Source: Pseudomonas sp. BN102 (GTDB lineage Bacteria > Pseudomonadota > Gammaproteobacteria > Pseudomonadales > Pseudomonadaceae). From it: a stretch of DNA of 64,000 nt. The stretch covers positions 1 through 64,000 of the forward strand of contig NZ_SSON01000062.1 in the NCBI RefSeq assembly GCF_029871245.1. Reading direction: 5' to 3'. The position numbers and the translations under genes are program-made. Under the pieces are notes generated by a model. It ran no database searches and had not been told where the DNA came from. It saw only the letters and a program-made list of their open reading frames with translations. Positions within the stretch are counted from its first letter, which is position 1, and each line of letters opens with the position of its first letter. Of this stretch, positions 1-8,632 are shown in pieces.

Positions 1-1777
1 AGAACTGCGCGGCGTCCAGCAGGTAGAGCGACTCGCTGCCGGCCTTGACCGAGGCGGTCAGGGAGTGGATGCGCGGCAGCAGGCGGGCGAAGTAGAAGCG
101 CGCCGTGCCGAGCTTGCTGGCGTAGAACTCGTCCTGGACTTCCTTGCCCAGGGCCGCGCGGGCCATCAGCGCCCACATGTAGGCATAGGCGGTGTAGCCG
201 AACACGTGGAGGTATTCCACCGAGGCGGCGCCGATCTCGTTGGGGTTGGTCTTGGCGCGGTCCAGGACCCAGGCGGTCAGCTCGTCGAGATTGGCGATGG
301 CGGCCTTCAGCGGCTCGACGAATTCGCTCAGCTCGGCGGAGGCGCCACTGGCGAAGGCTTTGATCTCGTCGGCGAAGTGCTGGTAGAACGCGCCGCCGCT
401 GCCCACCACCTTGCGGCCCATCAGGTCGAGGGCCTGGATGCCGTTGGTGCCTTCGTAGATCTGGGTGATGCGCACGTCGCGCACCAGTTGCTCCTGGCCC
501 CACTCACGGATGAAGCCGTGGCCGCCGAAGACCTGCTGGCCGTGGACGGTGGTTTCCAGGCCGAGGTCGGTGAGGAAGGCCTTGGCCACCGGGGTCAGCA
601 GGGCGACCATTTCCTCGGCGCGCTTGCGCACCGCGGCGTCCTCGCTGAACTTGGCGGTGTCCAGCTGCATGGCGACGTAGCTGGAGAAGGCGCGGCCGCC
701 CTCGTTGGCGGCTTTCATGGTCAGCAGCATGCGGCGTACATCGGGGTGCACGATGATCGGGTCGGCGGCCTTGTCCTTGGCGACCGGGCCGGTCGGCGCC
801 CGGCTCTGGATGCGCTCGCGGGCGTATTCCACGGCGCTCTGGTAGGAGCGCTCGCCGGAGGCCAGGCCCTGGATGCCGACGCCCAGGCGCTCGTAGTTCA
901 TCATGGTGAACATGGCGGCCAGGCCCTTGTTCGGCGCATCGACGATGTAGCCGGTGGCGCCGTCGAAGTTCATCACGCAGGTGGCCGAGGCCTTGATGCC
1001 CATCTTGTGCTCGATGGAGCCGCAGGACACCGCGTTCTGCTCGCCCAGCGAGCCGTCGGCGTTGACCATCACCTTGGGCACCAGGAACAGCGAGATGCCC
1101 TTCGGACCGGCCGGGGCGTCCGGCAGCTTGGCCAGCACCAGGTGGATGATGTTCTCGGTCAGGTCGTGCTCGCCGCCGGTGATGAAGATCTTGGTGCCGC
1201 TGATCTTGTAGCTGCCGTCGGCCTGGGGTTCGGCCTTGGTGCGGATGATGCCGAGGTCGGTGCCGGCATGGGGTTCGGTCAGGCACATGGACCCGGCCCA
1301 GACACCCGCGTACATGTTCGGCAGGTACTTTTCCTTCAGCTCGTCGCTGGCATGGGCGTTGAGCGACAGGCAGGCGCCGGCGGTCAGCATCGGGTAGAGG
1401 CCGAAGGACAGGTTGGCCGCGTTGACCATCTCTTCCACCTGCGCGGAGATCACCTTGGGCATGCCCATGCCGCCGTAGACGGGGTCACCGCCCACGCCGA
1501 CCCAGCCGCCTTCGGCGTAGGTCTTGTAGGCCGCGGGGAAACCAGCCGGGGTGCTCACGGCACCGTCCTTCCACTGGCAGCCTTCTTCGTCGCCGCTGCG
1601 GTTCAGCGGGGCGATGACGCCGCCGGTGACCTTGCCGGCCTCCTCGAGGATGGCGGCAGCGGTGTCGACGTCGACCACTTCGGTCAGGGCCGGCAGCTCC
1701 GCCCAGAGCTTGGCAACCTCGAAGACTTCGTTGAGGACGAAGCGCATATCGCGCAGGGGCGCTTTGTAGTCAGCCAT
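1..1777 (-). CDS. Acyl-CoA dehydrogenase (FadE type), 3' end cut by window
   Basis: FAD-dependent acyl-CoA dehydrogenase, which introduces the trans-2 double bond in the first step of fatty-acid beta-oxidation. Translating the minus strand from the ATG at 1777 (GAGG upstream) gives about 592 residues beginning [18 protein letters not shown] and running off the window without a stop. It has the motifs [35 protein letters not shown] and IYEGTNGIQALDLMGRK. These match the ~600-residue FadE group with an extended C-terminal domain, and the downstream paralogues at 1968-3761 and 3936-5741 share all of them. It seems to have its own promoter in a palindrome-rich spacer. Only the last few residues are likely to be missing. 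Chain-length specificity cannot be read from the sequence. Confidence 0.93.
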   Translation of the reverse strand, partial: MADYKAPLRDMRFVLNEVFEVAKLWAELPALTEVVDVDTAAAILEEAGKVTGGVIAPLNRSGDEEGCQWKDGAVSTPAGFPAAYKTYAEGGWVGVGGDPVYGGMGMPKVISAQVEEMVNAANLSFGLYPMLTAGACLSLNAHASDELKEKYLPNMYAGVWAGSMCLTEPHAGTDLGIIRTKAEPQADGSYKISGTKIFITGGEHDLTENIIHLVLAKLPDAPAGPKGISLFLVPKVMVNADGSLGEQNAVSCGSIEHKMGIKASATCVMNFDGATGYIVDAPNKGLAAMFTMMNYERLGVGIQGLASGERSYQSAVEYARERIQSRAPTGPVAKDKAADPIIVHPDVRRMLLTMKAANEGGRAFSSYVAMQLDTAKFSEDAAVRKRAEEMVALLTPVAKAFLTDLGLETTVHGQQVFGGHGFIREWGQEQLVRDVRITQIYEGTNGIQALDLMGRKVVGSGGAFYQHFADEIKAFASGASAELSEFVEPLKAAIANLDELTAWVLDRAKTNPNEIGAASVEYLHVFGYTAYAYMWALMARAALGKEVQDEFYASKLGTARFYFARLLPRIHSLTASVKAGSESLYLLDAAQF

Positions 1778-1857
1778 GTGCAAACCTCGTAAACACTCAC
1801 AGGTGGCCAAGGGCGGCCGGTTTCACGGATAAGGCCAGAAGTGTACATGAACAACAT

Positions 1858-1906
1858 TTAAGACACATAGAGTCTTAACGTGACTGAATAAAACAAAGTA
1901 GTCACG
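1858..1906. promoter_or_regulatory. Two adjacent perfect palindromes upstream of the first acyl-CoA dehydrogenase
   Basis: TTAAGAC and GTCTTAA (1858-1864, 1872-1878) form one palindrome with a 7-nt spacer. CGTGACT and AGTCACG (1879-1885, 1900-1906) form a second with a 14-nt A-rich spacer. Both lie 80-130 nt upstream of the dehydrogenase start at 1777, in a locally AT-rich stretch suited to a promoter. They are candidate operators; the binding protein is unknown. Confidence 0.4.
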
Positions 1907-1922
1907 CACTTCTCTGTCCATC

Positions 1923-1948
1923 AAAAAGGCCCGCGCGGGGCGGGCCTT
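1923..1948 (-). terminator. Rho-independent terminator after the second acyl-CoA dehydrogenase
   Basis: Read on the minus strand, AAGGCCCGC pairs with GCGGGCCTT and is followed by a T-run. It lies about 20 nt beyond the stop codon at 1968. Confidence 0.8.
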
Positions 1949-1967
1949 ACGACCGTCGATAGGCTGG

Positions 1968-3761
1968 CTACAGAGAGAAGTTCTCCGCCGGCAGCTGCAT
2001 CAGGCAGTCGCTGCCCGCCTCCACCGCAGCCCGGTGGGCCTCGGTACGCGGCAGCAGGCGCTTGAAGTAGAAGTCGCAGGTGGCCAGCTTGGTCTGATAG
2101 TAGGCGCTGTCACCCTCGCCCGCCTGCAGCTTGCCGTCGGCGACCAGGGCCATGCGCAACCAGAAGTAGGCCAGGGTGATGTAGCCGGAATACATCAGGT
2201 AATCCAGCGCAGCTGCGCCCACTTCGTCGGGGTTCTTCATCGCGGCCATGCCGACCTTCTGGGTCAGCTCGCCCCATTGCTGGTTGAGGCGCGCCAGTTC
2301 GGCGGCCTGGGCTTTCAGGCGCGGGTGTTCGGCCTGGGCCAGGCAGAACTTGTGGATCAGTTTGGTGAAGCCGCGCAGCAGCTTGCCCTGGCTGCCCAGC
2401 ACCTTGCGCCCGAGCAGGTCCAGCGCCTGGATCCCGTTGGTGCCTTCGTAGATCGGGGCGATGCGGCAGTCACGCACCAGTTGTTCCATGCCCCATTCGC
2501 GGATGTAGCCATGGCCGCCGAACACCTGCATGCCGAGGTTGGTAGCTTCCAGGCCGGACTCGGTCATGAAGGCCTTGCAGATGGGGGTGAGGAAGGCCAG
2601 CAGGTTTTCCGCTTCCTCACGGGCGGCGGCGTCCTCGCTGCGGTGGGCGATATCCAGCTGCTGGGCGGTGAAGTAGGCCAGGGCGCGATTGCCTTCATTA
2701 AAGGCCTTCATGGTCAGCAGCATGCGGCGCACGTCGGGGTGGACGATGATCGGGTCGGCGGCCTTGTCCGGCGCCTTGGGCCCGGTCAGGGCACGCATCT
2801 GCAGGCGGTCGTTGGCGTAGCGCACAGCGCCCTGGTAGCTGGCCTCACCCAGGCAGAGCCCCTGCATGCCGGTGCCCAGGCGCGCGTGGTTCATCATGGT
2901 GAACATGCAGTTGAGGCCCTTGTTGGCCTCGCCGATGAGGAAGCCCGTGGCGCCGTCGAAGTTCATCACGCAGGTGGCGGAAGCCTTGATGCCCATCTTG
3001 TGTTCGATGGAGCCGCAGCTCACCGCGTTGCGCTCGCCCACGCCTTCACCGGCCGGGAGGAACTTGGGCACGATGAACAGGGAAATGCCTTTGGTCCCGG
3101 CTGGTGCGTCGGGCAGCTTGGCCAGTACCAGGTGGACGATGTTCTCGCTCATGTCGTGCTCGCCGGCGGAGATGAAGATCTTGGTGCCGGAGATCGCGTA
3201 GCTGCCGTCGGCCTGAGGCACGGCGCGGGTCTTGATGATGCCGAGGTCGGTGCCGCAATGGGGCTCGGTCAGGCACATGGTGCCGGTCCAGCGGCCTTCG
3301 GTGAGGCGGGTCAGGTACGTCTGCTTCTGCTCTTCGCTGCCGTGGGCGTGGATCGCCGACATGGCGCCGTGGGTCAGGCCGGGATACATGGCCCAGGACT
3401 GGTTGGCCGAGGCGACCATCTCGCTGATGATCAACCCGAGGGAGAGCGGCAGCCCCTGGCCACCATAGGCCGGGTCGGCGGCCAGGCCGTTCCAGCCACC
3501 CTCGACGTACTGGGCGAAGGCTTCCTTGAAGCCCTTGGGCGTGGTCACCACGCCGTCGCGCCACTGGCACTCCTCTTCGTCGCCGGAGCGGTTGATCGGC
3601 GACAGCACCTGCTCGCAGAACTTGGCGCCCTCCTCGAGGATGGCGGCGACCATGTCCGGGGTGGCGTCGCTGGCGCCCAGGGCCGCGTAGCTGGCCGGGT
3701 AGTCGAAGACTTCGTCAGTGAGGAAGCTGATGTCGCGCAGAGGGGCCTTGTATTCGGGCAT
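1968..3761 (-). CDS. Acyl-CoA dehydrogenase (FadE type)
   Basis: Second of three tandem acyl-CoA dehydrogenases, 597 residues, cytoplasmic flavoprotein of beta-oxidation. The start chosen is the ATG at 3761 with AAGGAG just upstream; an ATG 36 nt further upstream gives an N-terminus absent from the paralogues. The N-terminus [14 protein letters not shown] and the motifs [47 protein letters not shown] and [16 protein letters not shown] match the other two copies. Each of the three genes is separated by 170-200 nt and this one has its own terminator, so they are probably transcribed separately. From memory of PAO1, the equivalent genes are PA0506-PA0508. Confidence 0.93.
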   Translation of the reverse strand: MPEYKAPLRDISFLTDEVFDYPASYAALGASDATPDMVAAILEEGAKFCEQVLSPINRSGDEEECQWRDGVVTTPKGFKEAFAQYVEGGWNGLAADPAYGGQGLPLSLGLIISEMVASANQSWAMYPGLTHGAMSAIHAHGSEEQKQTYLTRLTEGRWTGTMCLTEPHCGTDLGIIKTRAVPQADGSYAISGTKIFISAGEHDMSENIVHLVLAKLPDAPAGTKGISLFIVPKFLPAGEGVGERNAVSCGSIEHKMGIKASATCVMNFDGATGFLIGEANKGLNCMFTMMNHARLGTGMQGLCLGEASYQGAVRYANDRLQMRALTGPKAPDKAADPIIVHPDVRRMLLTMKAFNEGNRALAYFTAQQLDIAHRSEDAAAREEAENLLAFLTPICKAFMTESGLEATNLGMQVFGGHGYIREWGMEQLVRDCRIAPIYEGTNGIQALDLLGRKVLGSQGKLLRGFTKLIHKFCLAQAEHPRLKAQAAELARLNQQWGELTQKVGMAAMKNPDEVGAAALDYLMYSGYITLAYFWLRMALVADGKLQAGEGDSAYYQTKLATCDFYFKRLLPRTEAHRAAVEAGSDCLMQLPAENFSL

Positions 3762-3890
3762 GGCAGATTCTCCTTGGAAGGGCAGCACTCGAACCATCGA
3801 CCCTACTGCGCGCCCGCCCTGCCCACAACAACGCTGCCGCTGCTGAATGCAGCGTCATAACCACCCCGTCCCGCAGCTTGCGCGGGAAAC

Positions 3891-3919
3891 GAAAAAGCCC
3901 GCCGGATGGCGGGCTCTTT
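3891..3919 (-). terminator. Rho-independent terminator after the third acyl-CoA dehydrogenase
   Basis: On the minus strand GAGCCCGCC and GGCGGGCTT form a stem followed by TTTTT, about 17 nt after the stop codon at 3936. Confidence 0.8.
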
Positions 3920-3935
3920 CTACAGCGCTTGAACC

Positions 3936-5741
3936 TTAGTAACCCAGGGCGAAGTCTTCTTCGGCCAGGTCCATCAGGTTGTTGGCGCCGGACAGCATGG
4001 TTTCCACGTGCGCGCGGGTACGCGGCAGGATGCGCTTGAAGTAGAAACGCGCGGTCTGCAGCTTGGCCTTGTAGAAAGCCGTGTCGCCGGTGCCTTCAGC
4101 CAGCTTCTCGGCGGCCAGGCGGGCGATGTCGGCCCAGAAGTAGGCCAGGCAGGCGTAACCGGAGTACATCAGGTAATCCACCGAAGCAGCACCGACTTCC
4201 TCGCGGTCCTTCATGGCGGCCATGCCGACCTTCATGGTCAGGTCGCCCCACTCCTTGTTCAGCTTGGCCAGGGGCTCGACGAATTCCTTGACGGCTTCGT
4301 TGCCTTCGTTGGCCTGGCAGAACTTGTGCACGATCTTGGTGAATCCCTTCAGCGCCTCGCCCTGGGTCATGAGGATCTTGCGACCCAGCAGGTCCAGTGC
4401 CTGGATGCCGGTGGTGCCTTCGTACAGCATGGAGATACGGCTGTCGCGGACGTTCTGCTCCATGCCCCACTCGGCGATGAAGCCGTGGCCGCCATAGATC
4501 TGCACGCCGTGGTTGGCCGACTCGAAGCCGACTTCGGTCATGAACGCCTTGGCGATCGGAGTCAGGAAGGCCAGCAGTGCGTCGGCGGCTTTCTTCTGCT
4601 CTTCGTCCTGGCTGTACTTGACGATGTCCACTTGCTTGGCGGTGAAGTAGACCATGGCGCGGTTGCCTTCGGCGAAGGCCTTCATGGTCAGCAGCATGCG
4701 GCGCACGTCCGGATGCACGATGATCGGGTCGGCCGCCTTGTCCGGAGCTTTCGGGCCGGTCAGGGCGCGCATCTGCAGACGCTCACGGGCGTACTTGATG
4801 CCGCCCTGGAAACCGATCTCGGCGTGGGCCAGGCCTTGCAGCGCGGTACCCAGGCGAGCGGTGTTCATGAAGGTGAACATGCAGTTCAGGCCCTTGTTCG
4901 CCGGGCCGATGAGGTAGCCGGTGGCGCCGTCGAAGTTCATCACGCAGGTGGCGTTGCCGTGGATGCCCATCTTGTGCTCGATGGAGCCGCAGGAAACGGC
5001 GTTGCGCTCGCCAGCGGAACCGTCGGCGGTCGGCATGAACTTCGGCACGATGAACAGGGAAATGCCTTTGGTGCCGGCCGGAGCATCGGGCAGGCGGGCC
5101 AGGACGATATGGACGATGTTGTCGGCCATGTCGTGTTCACCGGCGGAGATGAAGATCTTGGTGCCAGAGACTTTGTAGGAACCATCGGCCTGAGGCTCGG
5201 CCTTGGTGCGCAACATGCCCAGGTCGGTACCGCAGTGCGGCTCGGTCAGGCACATGGTGCCGGTCCACTCGCCGGAGACCAGCTTGGTCAGGTAGGTGTG
5301 CTTCTGCTCGTCGGTGCCGTGGGCGGACAGGGTGTTCATCGCGCCGTGGGACAGGCCGGGGTACATGCCCCAGGACCAGTTGGCCTCGCCGACCATCTCG
5401 CTGATGGCCAGGCCGAGGGACTCGGGCAGGCCCTGGCCGCCGTGGTCGACGTCGTGGGCCAGGCTCGGCCAGCCGCCTTCGACGAACTGCTTGTAGGCTT
5501 CCTTGAAGCCGGTCGGGGTCTTCACGCCGGACTCGCTCCAGGTGCAGCCCTCGGTGTCACCCACACGGTTCAGCGGAGCGATTACCTGCTCGCAAAACTT
5601 GGCGCCCTCTTCGAGGATGGCGTTGACCATGTCCGGGGTGGCGTCCTGGCAGCCAGGCAGGCTCTGATAATGCGCTTCGTAGCCGAGCAGTTCGTCGCGG
5701 ACGAAACGAATATCACGCAAGGGGGCCTTGTAATCAGGCAT
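3936..5741 (-). CDS. Acyl-CoA dehydrogenase (FadE type), PsrA-box promoter
   Basis: Third tandem acyl-CoA dehydrogenase, 601 residues, starting [14 protein letters not shown] at 5741. It carries the same ordered blocks as its two neighbours: N-terminal helical domain, [13 protein letters not shown] in the middle beta-domain, [14 protein letters not shown], and [16 protein letters not shown] near the catalytic C-terminal helical domain, followed by the group's extra C-terminal segment. It catalyses FAD-dependent alpha,beta-dehydrogenation of acyl-CoA and passes electrons to ETF. Two overlapping CAAAC-N4-GTTTG-like sites lie about 90-115 nt upstream, which suggests induction by long-chain fatty acids through PsrA. 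Substrate length preference is not predictable here. Confidence 0.94.
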   Translation of the reverse strand: MPDYKAPLRDIRFVRDELLGYEAHYQSLPGCQDATPDMVNAILEEGAKFCEQVIAPLNRVGDTEGCTWSESGVKTPTGFKEAYKQFVEGGWPSLAHDVDHGGQGLPESLGLAISEMVGEANWSWGMYPGLSHGAMNTLSAHGTDEQKHTYLTKLVSGEWTGTMCLTEPHCGTDLGMLRTKAEPQADGSYKVSGTKIFISAGEHDMADNIVHIVLARLPDAPAGTKGISLFIVPKFMPTADGSAGERNAVSCGSIEHKMGIHGNATCVMNFDGATGYLIGPANKGLNCMFTFMNTARLGTALQGLAHAEIGFQGGIKYARERLQMRALTGPKAPDKAADPIIVHPDVRRMLLTMKAFAEGNRAMVYFTAKQVDIVKYSQDEEQKKAADALLAFLTPIAKAFMTEVGFESANHGVQIYGGHGFIAEWGMEQNVRDSRISMLYEGTTGIQALDLLGRKILMTQGEALKGFTKIVHKFCQANEGNEAVKEFVEPLAKLNKEWGDLTMKVGMAAMKDREEVGAASVDYLMYSGYACLAYFWADIARLAAEKLAEGTGDTAFYKAKLQTARFYFKRILPRTRAHVETMLSGANNLMDLAEEDFALGY

Positions 5742-5828
5742 AGCGGTAAACCTCTGCGGTGGGTTCCTAGTTCAGCTGACCGGAGCGCCGGTCGCTTGCT
5801 GCATCTGGTAAGCGATTGCCGAAGCAAT

Positions 5829-5855
5829 CAAACAGGCGTTTGAAACATACGTTTA
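5829..5855. promoter_or_regulatory. Tandem PsrA-like operator
   Basis: CAAAC-AGGC-GTTTG (5829-5842) is a perfect match to the (G/C)AAAC-N2-4-GTTT(G/C) motif known for PsrA, the fatty-acid-responsive TetR-type regulator of pseudomonads. A second, overlapping site GAAAC-ATAC-GTTTA (5842-5855) has one mismatch. The sites sit upstream of the acyl-CoA dehydrogenase starting at 5741, a sensible target. Confidence 0.6.
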
Positions 5856-6019
5856 CCCCAAAACCTTGTCAAGCGTCCCGTCCGACCGACCGGTCACGCA
5901 CCTGAGCAGGCAGCCGCCCTGTCTCAGACAGTAAAGATCAAGAAACAGTGGGACAGCGCCCGGCCGGAAGCAGGAACGAGGGAGGAGTTCGGAAAGGGCT
6001 GGACCGGCCCGGGAAGCGA

Positions 6020-6268
6020 TCAGGCTTGGGTGTCGATCAAGGTACCGAGCACGGCGTCGGCGGTTTCGATGACTCTGGCGCCGGCCTGGGCCTGGACCTT
6101 GCCGACTTCCAGGGCGACCAGGCTGGTGGCCAGGTCGGCGGCTTCCGCCTGCGGCTGGTCGACTCGGCGCAGGCTGCTGCCGGCGATATCGCCAGCGGCC
6201 TGGTCGATACGACGCTGGCCGGACTGGATGGCGCCGAGGCCGGCGCTGAAGGTACCCTGGATTTCCAT
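6020..6268 (-). CDS. Small protein with a flagellar rod/hook-like C-terminus
   Basis: An 82-residue protein, start ATG at 6268 (MEIQGTFSAGLGAIQSGQ). The C-terminal half, from EAADLATSLVALEVGK to the end in TADAVLGTLIDTQA, resembles the C-terminal coiled helix of FlgG/FlgE-type axial proteins (pattern VDLA-EMV-x-AQ-AYEA-AKVI-TADEMLGTLLD). The central globular hook domain is missing. By position it equals PAO1 PA0505, between the acyl-CoA dehydrogenases and bioD. No flagellar gene is nearby. Function unknown; the similarity is my pattern reading, not a search result. Confidence 0.65.
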   Translation of the reverse strand: MEIQGTFSAGLGAIQSGQRRIDQAAGDIAGSSLRRVDQPQAEAADLATSLVALEVGKVQAQAGARVIETADAVLGTLIDTQA

Positions 6269-6346
6269 GGCGGACACCGAAGGTGGAAGGGCGTTGCGGG
6301 CAATTGAAGCAGCCGAACCAACGCCGCGCAATCCGGCCTAGACGTA

Positions 6347-6408
6347 GTAGGAGCGAGCTTGCTCGCGAACGTTCCCGGCAAGGGCTTCGCGAGCAAGCTC
6401 GCTCCTAC
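6347..6408. repeat. REP pair (GTAGGAGCGAGC family)
   Basis: Inverted pair GTAGGAGCGAGCTTGCTCGC ... GCGAGCAAGCTCGCTCCTAC, a typical Pseudomonas REP doublet. Its right arm overlaps the bioD stop codon (6405-6407). Confidence 0.85.
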
Positions 6409-7097
6409 CCGGCAATCCGCAGCAGTGGAGAGAGTTTGAGGAACGCCGCCACCGCCGCGGGCGTCGCGTCGGCCAGGCGCGGCACGCGGCCAAGGCAGGG
6501 GGCGGGCAGGCGTTCGCCCAGTGTGGCCAGGTTCTCCTCCAGGCGCGAGGTGGCCGGGTCCACCACATTGGCCACCCAGCCCGCCAGGGTCAGGCCATCG
6601 CGGAGGATCGCCTCGGCGGTCAGCAGCGCATGGTTGATGCAGCCCAGGCGCACGCCTACCACCAGAATCACTGGCAGGCCGAGGGCGATGGGCAGGTCGG
6701 ACAGGCTGGCCGAACCGGCCAGGGGCACGCGCCAACCACCGGCGCCTTCCACCAGGCTGAAGTCGGCGCCCTTGGCCAATACCTGGCGCACCGGACCGGC
6801 CAGGGCTTCCACATCCAGTTCGACACCCGCCTCCCGCGCCGCCAGGTGCGGGGCGATGGCCGGGGCAAAGGCCAGCGGGTTGACCTCGTCATAAACCAGC
6901 GGCAGCGAGCATTCGCCCAGAAGCGCCAAGGCGTCGCCGTTGCGCAGGCCTTCTGCCGTCGGCTCGCAGCCGGAGGCCACCGGCTTGGCCGCCGCGGTGG
7001 ACAGTCCAACGGCCCGCGCGGCGTGCAGCAGGCCGGCGGCGATGGTTGTCTTGCCGATTTCGGTATCGGTGCCGGTGACGAAGTAAGCCACCGCCAT
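6405..7097 (-). CDS. bioD: Dethiobiotin synthetase
   Basis: Last-but-one enzyme of biotin synthesis: ATP- and CO2-dependent closure of the ureido ring on 7,8-diaminopelargonate. It is 230 residues, the usual length. The P-loop variant GTDTEIGKTT (about residues 8-17), the AAKPVASG segment and the EGAGGWRVPL segment are diagnostic. It is the most distal gene of a minus-strand run bioB-bioF-bioH-bioC-bioD, 1 nt after bioC. The stop codon lies inside a REP element, so the repeat supplies the last codons. Confidence 0.97.
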   Translation of the reverse strand: MAVAYFVTGTDTEIGKTTIAAGLLHAARAVGLSTAAAKPVASGCEPTAEGLRNGDALALLGECSLPLVYDEVNPLAFAPAIAPHLAAREAGVELDVEALAGPVRQVLAKGADFSLVEGAGGWRVPLAGSASLSDLPIALGLPVILVVGVRLGCINHALLTAEAILRDGLTLAGWVANVVDPATSRLEENLATLGERLPAPCLGRVPRLADATPAAVAAFLKLSPLLRIAG

Positions 7098-7098
7098 A

Positions 7099-7914
7099 TC
7101 AGTCTTCCTTCTTCAGCACGCCGTACACCACCTGGTAGGTGGCGGGCAGCCCCTGGGGCTGGCGGAAGCGCTCGTACGCCTCCACCAGCGCGAGGATGCG
7201 CGCGCGTCCGGTGAGCCCTCCGGGCCGTCCGGGATTGAGATTGTGCGCGCCCAGGGCCTTGAGTTCATGGGTAAGGCTGCGCAGGTCGGGGTAATGCAGG
7301 ACCTCCGGCTGGCTGCTCAGGTCCAGCGGCAACAGGCCTGAGGCGGCGCAGAGGTCCTGGTAGTCCTCCAGGCGGCGGAAGCGATTGACGTGAACGAAGC
7401 CGTCCACCGCATGCCAGCTGTCGCGCAGTTCCTGCAGGGTGCCGACGCAGAGGCTGCTGAACGCGAAGATGCCGCCCCGCTGCAGCACGCGGCGGGCCTC
7501 GGCGAGCACGGCGGCGAAGTCCGCGCACCACTGCACGGCGAGGCTGGAGAAGATCAGCTGCTGGGTGTTGCCCGCCAGCGGCAGGTGCTCGGCATCGCCG
7601 GCGATGAAACGCTTGGCGCCACCCTGTGGGCGGGCATGGCGCAGCATGCCTTCGGCGATATCCAGGGCCAGGCCTTCGGCGGCGGGAAAGCGCCCGGCCA
7701 GGGCGCGAGAGAAATGTCCTGTGCCGCAACCCAGATCGAGCCAATGTTGCGGCGCGAAGCCATCCGGCAAGCGGCGCAGTAGCTCGTTGCCGACGGCACG
7801 CTGCAGGGCGGCGACGCTGTCGTAGCTGTCCGCCGCGCGGGAGAAGGAAGCCGCCACCTGACGCTTGTCCGGCAATTGGCCCTCGGCTTCGACTGCGATC
7901 CTTGGATCAGACAT
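7099..7914 (-). CDS. bioC: Malonyl-ACP O-methyltransferase
   Basis: SAM-dependent methyltransferase that methylates the free carboxyl of malonyl-ACP so that fatty-acid synthase can build the pimeloyl chain. The start chosen is the ATG at 7914 ([20 protein letters not shown]), giving 271 residues; it overlaps the bioH 3' end by 8 nt, implying coupled translation. [19 protein letters not shown] is the SAM-binding motif I, and [19 protein letters not shown] is the usual BioC N-terminal signature. The longer open frame upstream is only bioH read in another frame. Confidence 0.96.
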   Translation of the reverse strand: MSDPRIAVEAEGQLPDKRQVAASFSRAADSYDSVAALQRAVGNELLRRLPDGFAPQHWLDLGCGTGHFSRALAGRFPAAEGLALDIAEGMLRHARPQGGAKRFIAGDAEHLPLAGNTQQLIFSSLAVQWCADFAAVLAEARRVLQRGGIFAFSSLCVGTLQELRDSWHAVDGFVHVNRFRRLEDYQDLCAASGLLPLDLSSQPEVLHYPDLRSLTHELKALGAHNLNPGRPGGLTGRARILALVEAYERFRQPQGLPATYQVVYGVLKKED

Positions 7915-8632
7915 CGTCACCCTCACGCATGAAGCCGAGGATGGCCGCCGCCACCTCTTCCGGCCGCTCCAGCGGCAGGCCGTGGCTGGCCTCCTCGAAG
8001 ACCTGCACCTCGACGTCCGGCAGCCACTCCAGCAGGGCCTTGGCGGCGGCGGCCGGCACCAGCGCATCGCGGCCGGAGAACAGATGCAGTTGCGGCCCGC
8101 CGTAACCTTGCAGTGCCGCGCGGGTATCCAGCACGTCCAGCAGGCGCAGGCCGGCATCCAGCACCTTGGGCTCGGTCGGCAGCTGGGTGACCTGCAGCTG
8201 GCGCGCCAGGGTGCGGGCATCCCGCGCGCCCTGGGCAACCAGTATGGTGAAGCGCTTGAGGGTCAGGCCGGGGTCGAGCCGGCAGGCCTCGTGAAAAGCC
8301 GCGAAGACTTCCTGGGACATGGCGCAGGGCCAGTCGTCGCGGTCGCGGAAGCTCAGGTTGCTGCACAGGCCGATCAGCCCGCGGCAGGCGTCGCCACGGC
8401 GCGCGGCCAGTTGCGCCGCCAGCATGCCGCCGAGGGACCAGCCGGCCAGCCAACTGTCGCGGGGCAGGCGCGCATCCAGTTCGTCGAGCCAGGCGCCGGC
8501 CTGGTCCAGGGTTGGCAGCGGCTCGATCTCCACCGCCAGGTGCGGCGCTAGTTCCTGCAAGGCTTCGCGAAGAGGTTCGAGGGCGGCCGGGCCGATCGCC
8601 CAGCCCGGCAGCAGAATCAGGTGTTCACGCAT
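7907..8632 (-). CDS. bioH: Pimeloyl-ACP methyl ester carboxylesterase
   Basis: Alpha/beta hydrolase that removes the methyl group added by BioC, ending pimeloyl chain elongation. It is 241 residues. The oxyanion region is LPGWAIGP, the nucleophile elbow is GWSLGG, the acid lies in SGRDALVP and the histidine in [11 protein letters not shown], completing the Ser-Asp-His triad. It overlaps bioF upstream by 8 nt and bioC downstream by 8 nt. Confidence 0.95.
   Translation of the reverse strand: MREHLILLPGWAIGPAALEPLREALQELAPHLAVEIEPLPTLDQAGAWLDELDARLPRDSWLAGWSLGGMLAAQLAARRGDACRGLIGLCSNLSFRDRDDWPCAMSQEVFAAFHEACRLDPGLTLKRFTILVAQGARDARTLARQLQVTQLPTEPKVLDAGLRLLDVLDTRAALQGYGGPQLHLFSGRDALVPAAAAKALLEWLPDVEVQVFEEASHGLPLERPEEVAAAILGFMREGDDV

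Noticed and set aside
65-1792. Long plus-strand open frame (575 codons), and similar very long frames antisense to the other two acyl-CoA dehydrogenases (2034-3860, 4008-5843).
   Set aside because: These are antisense shadows of GC-rich genes: the minus strand encodes clear acyl-CoA dehydrogenases, while the plus-strand products are low-complexity Gly/Ala/His/Val sequences.
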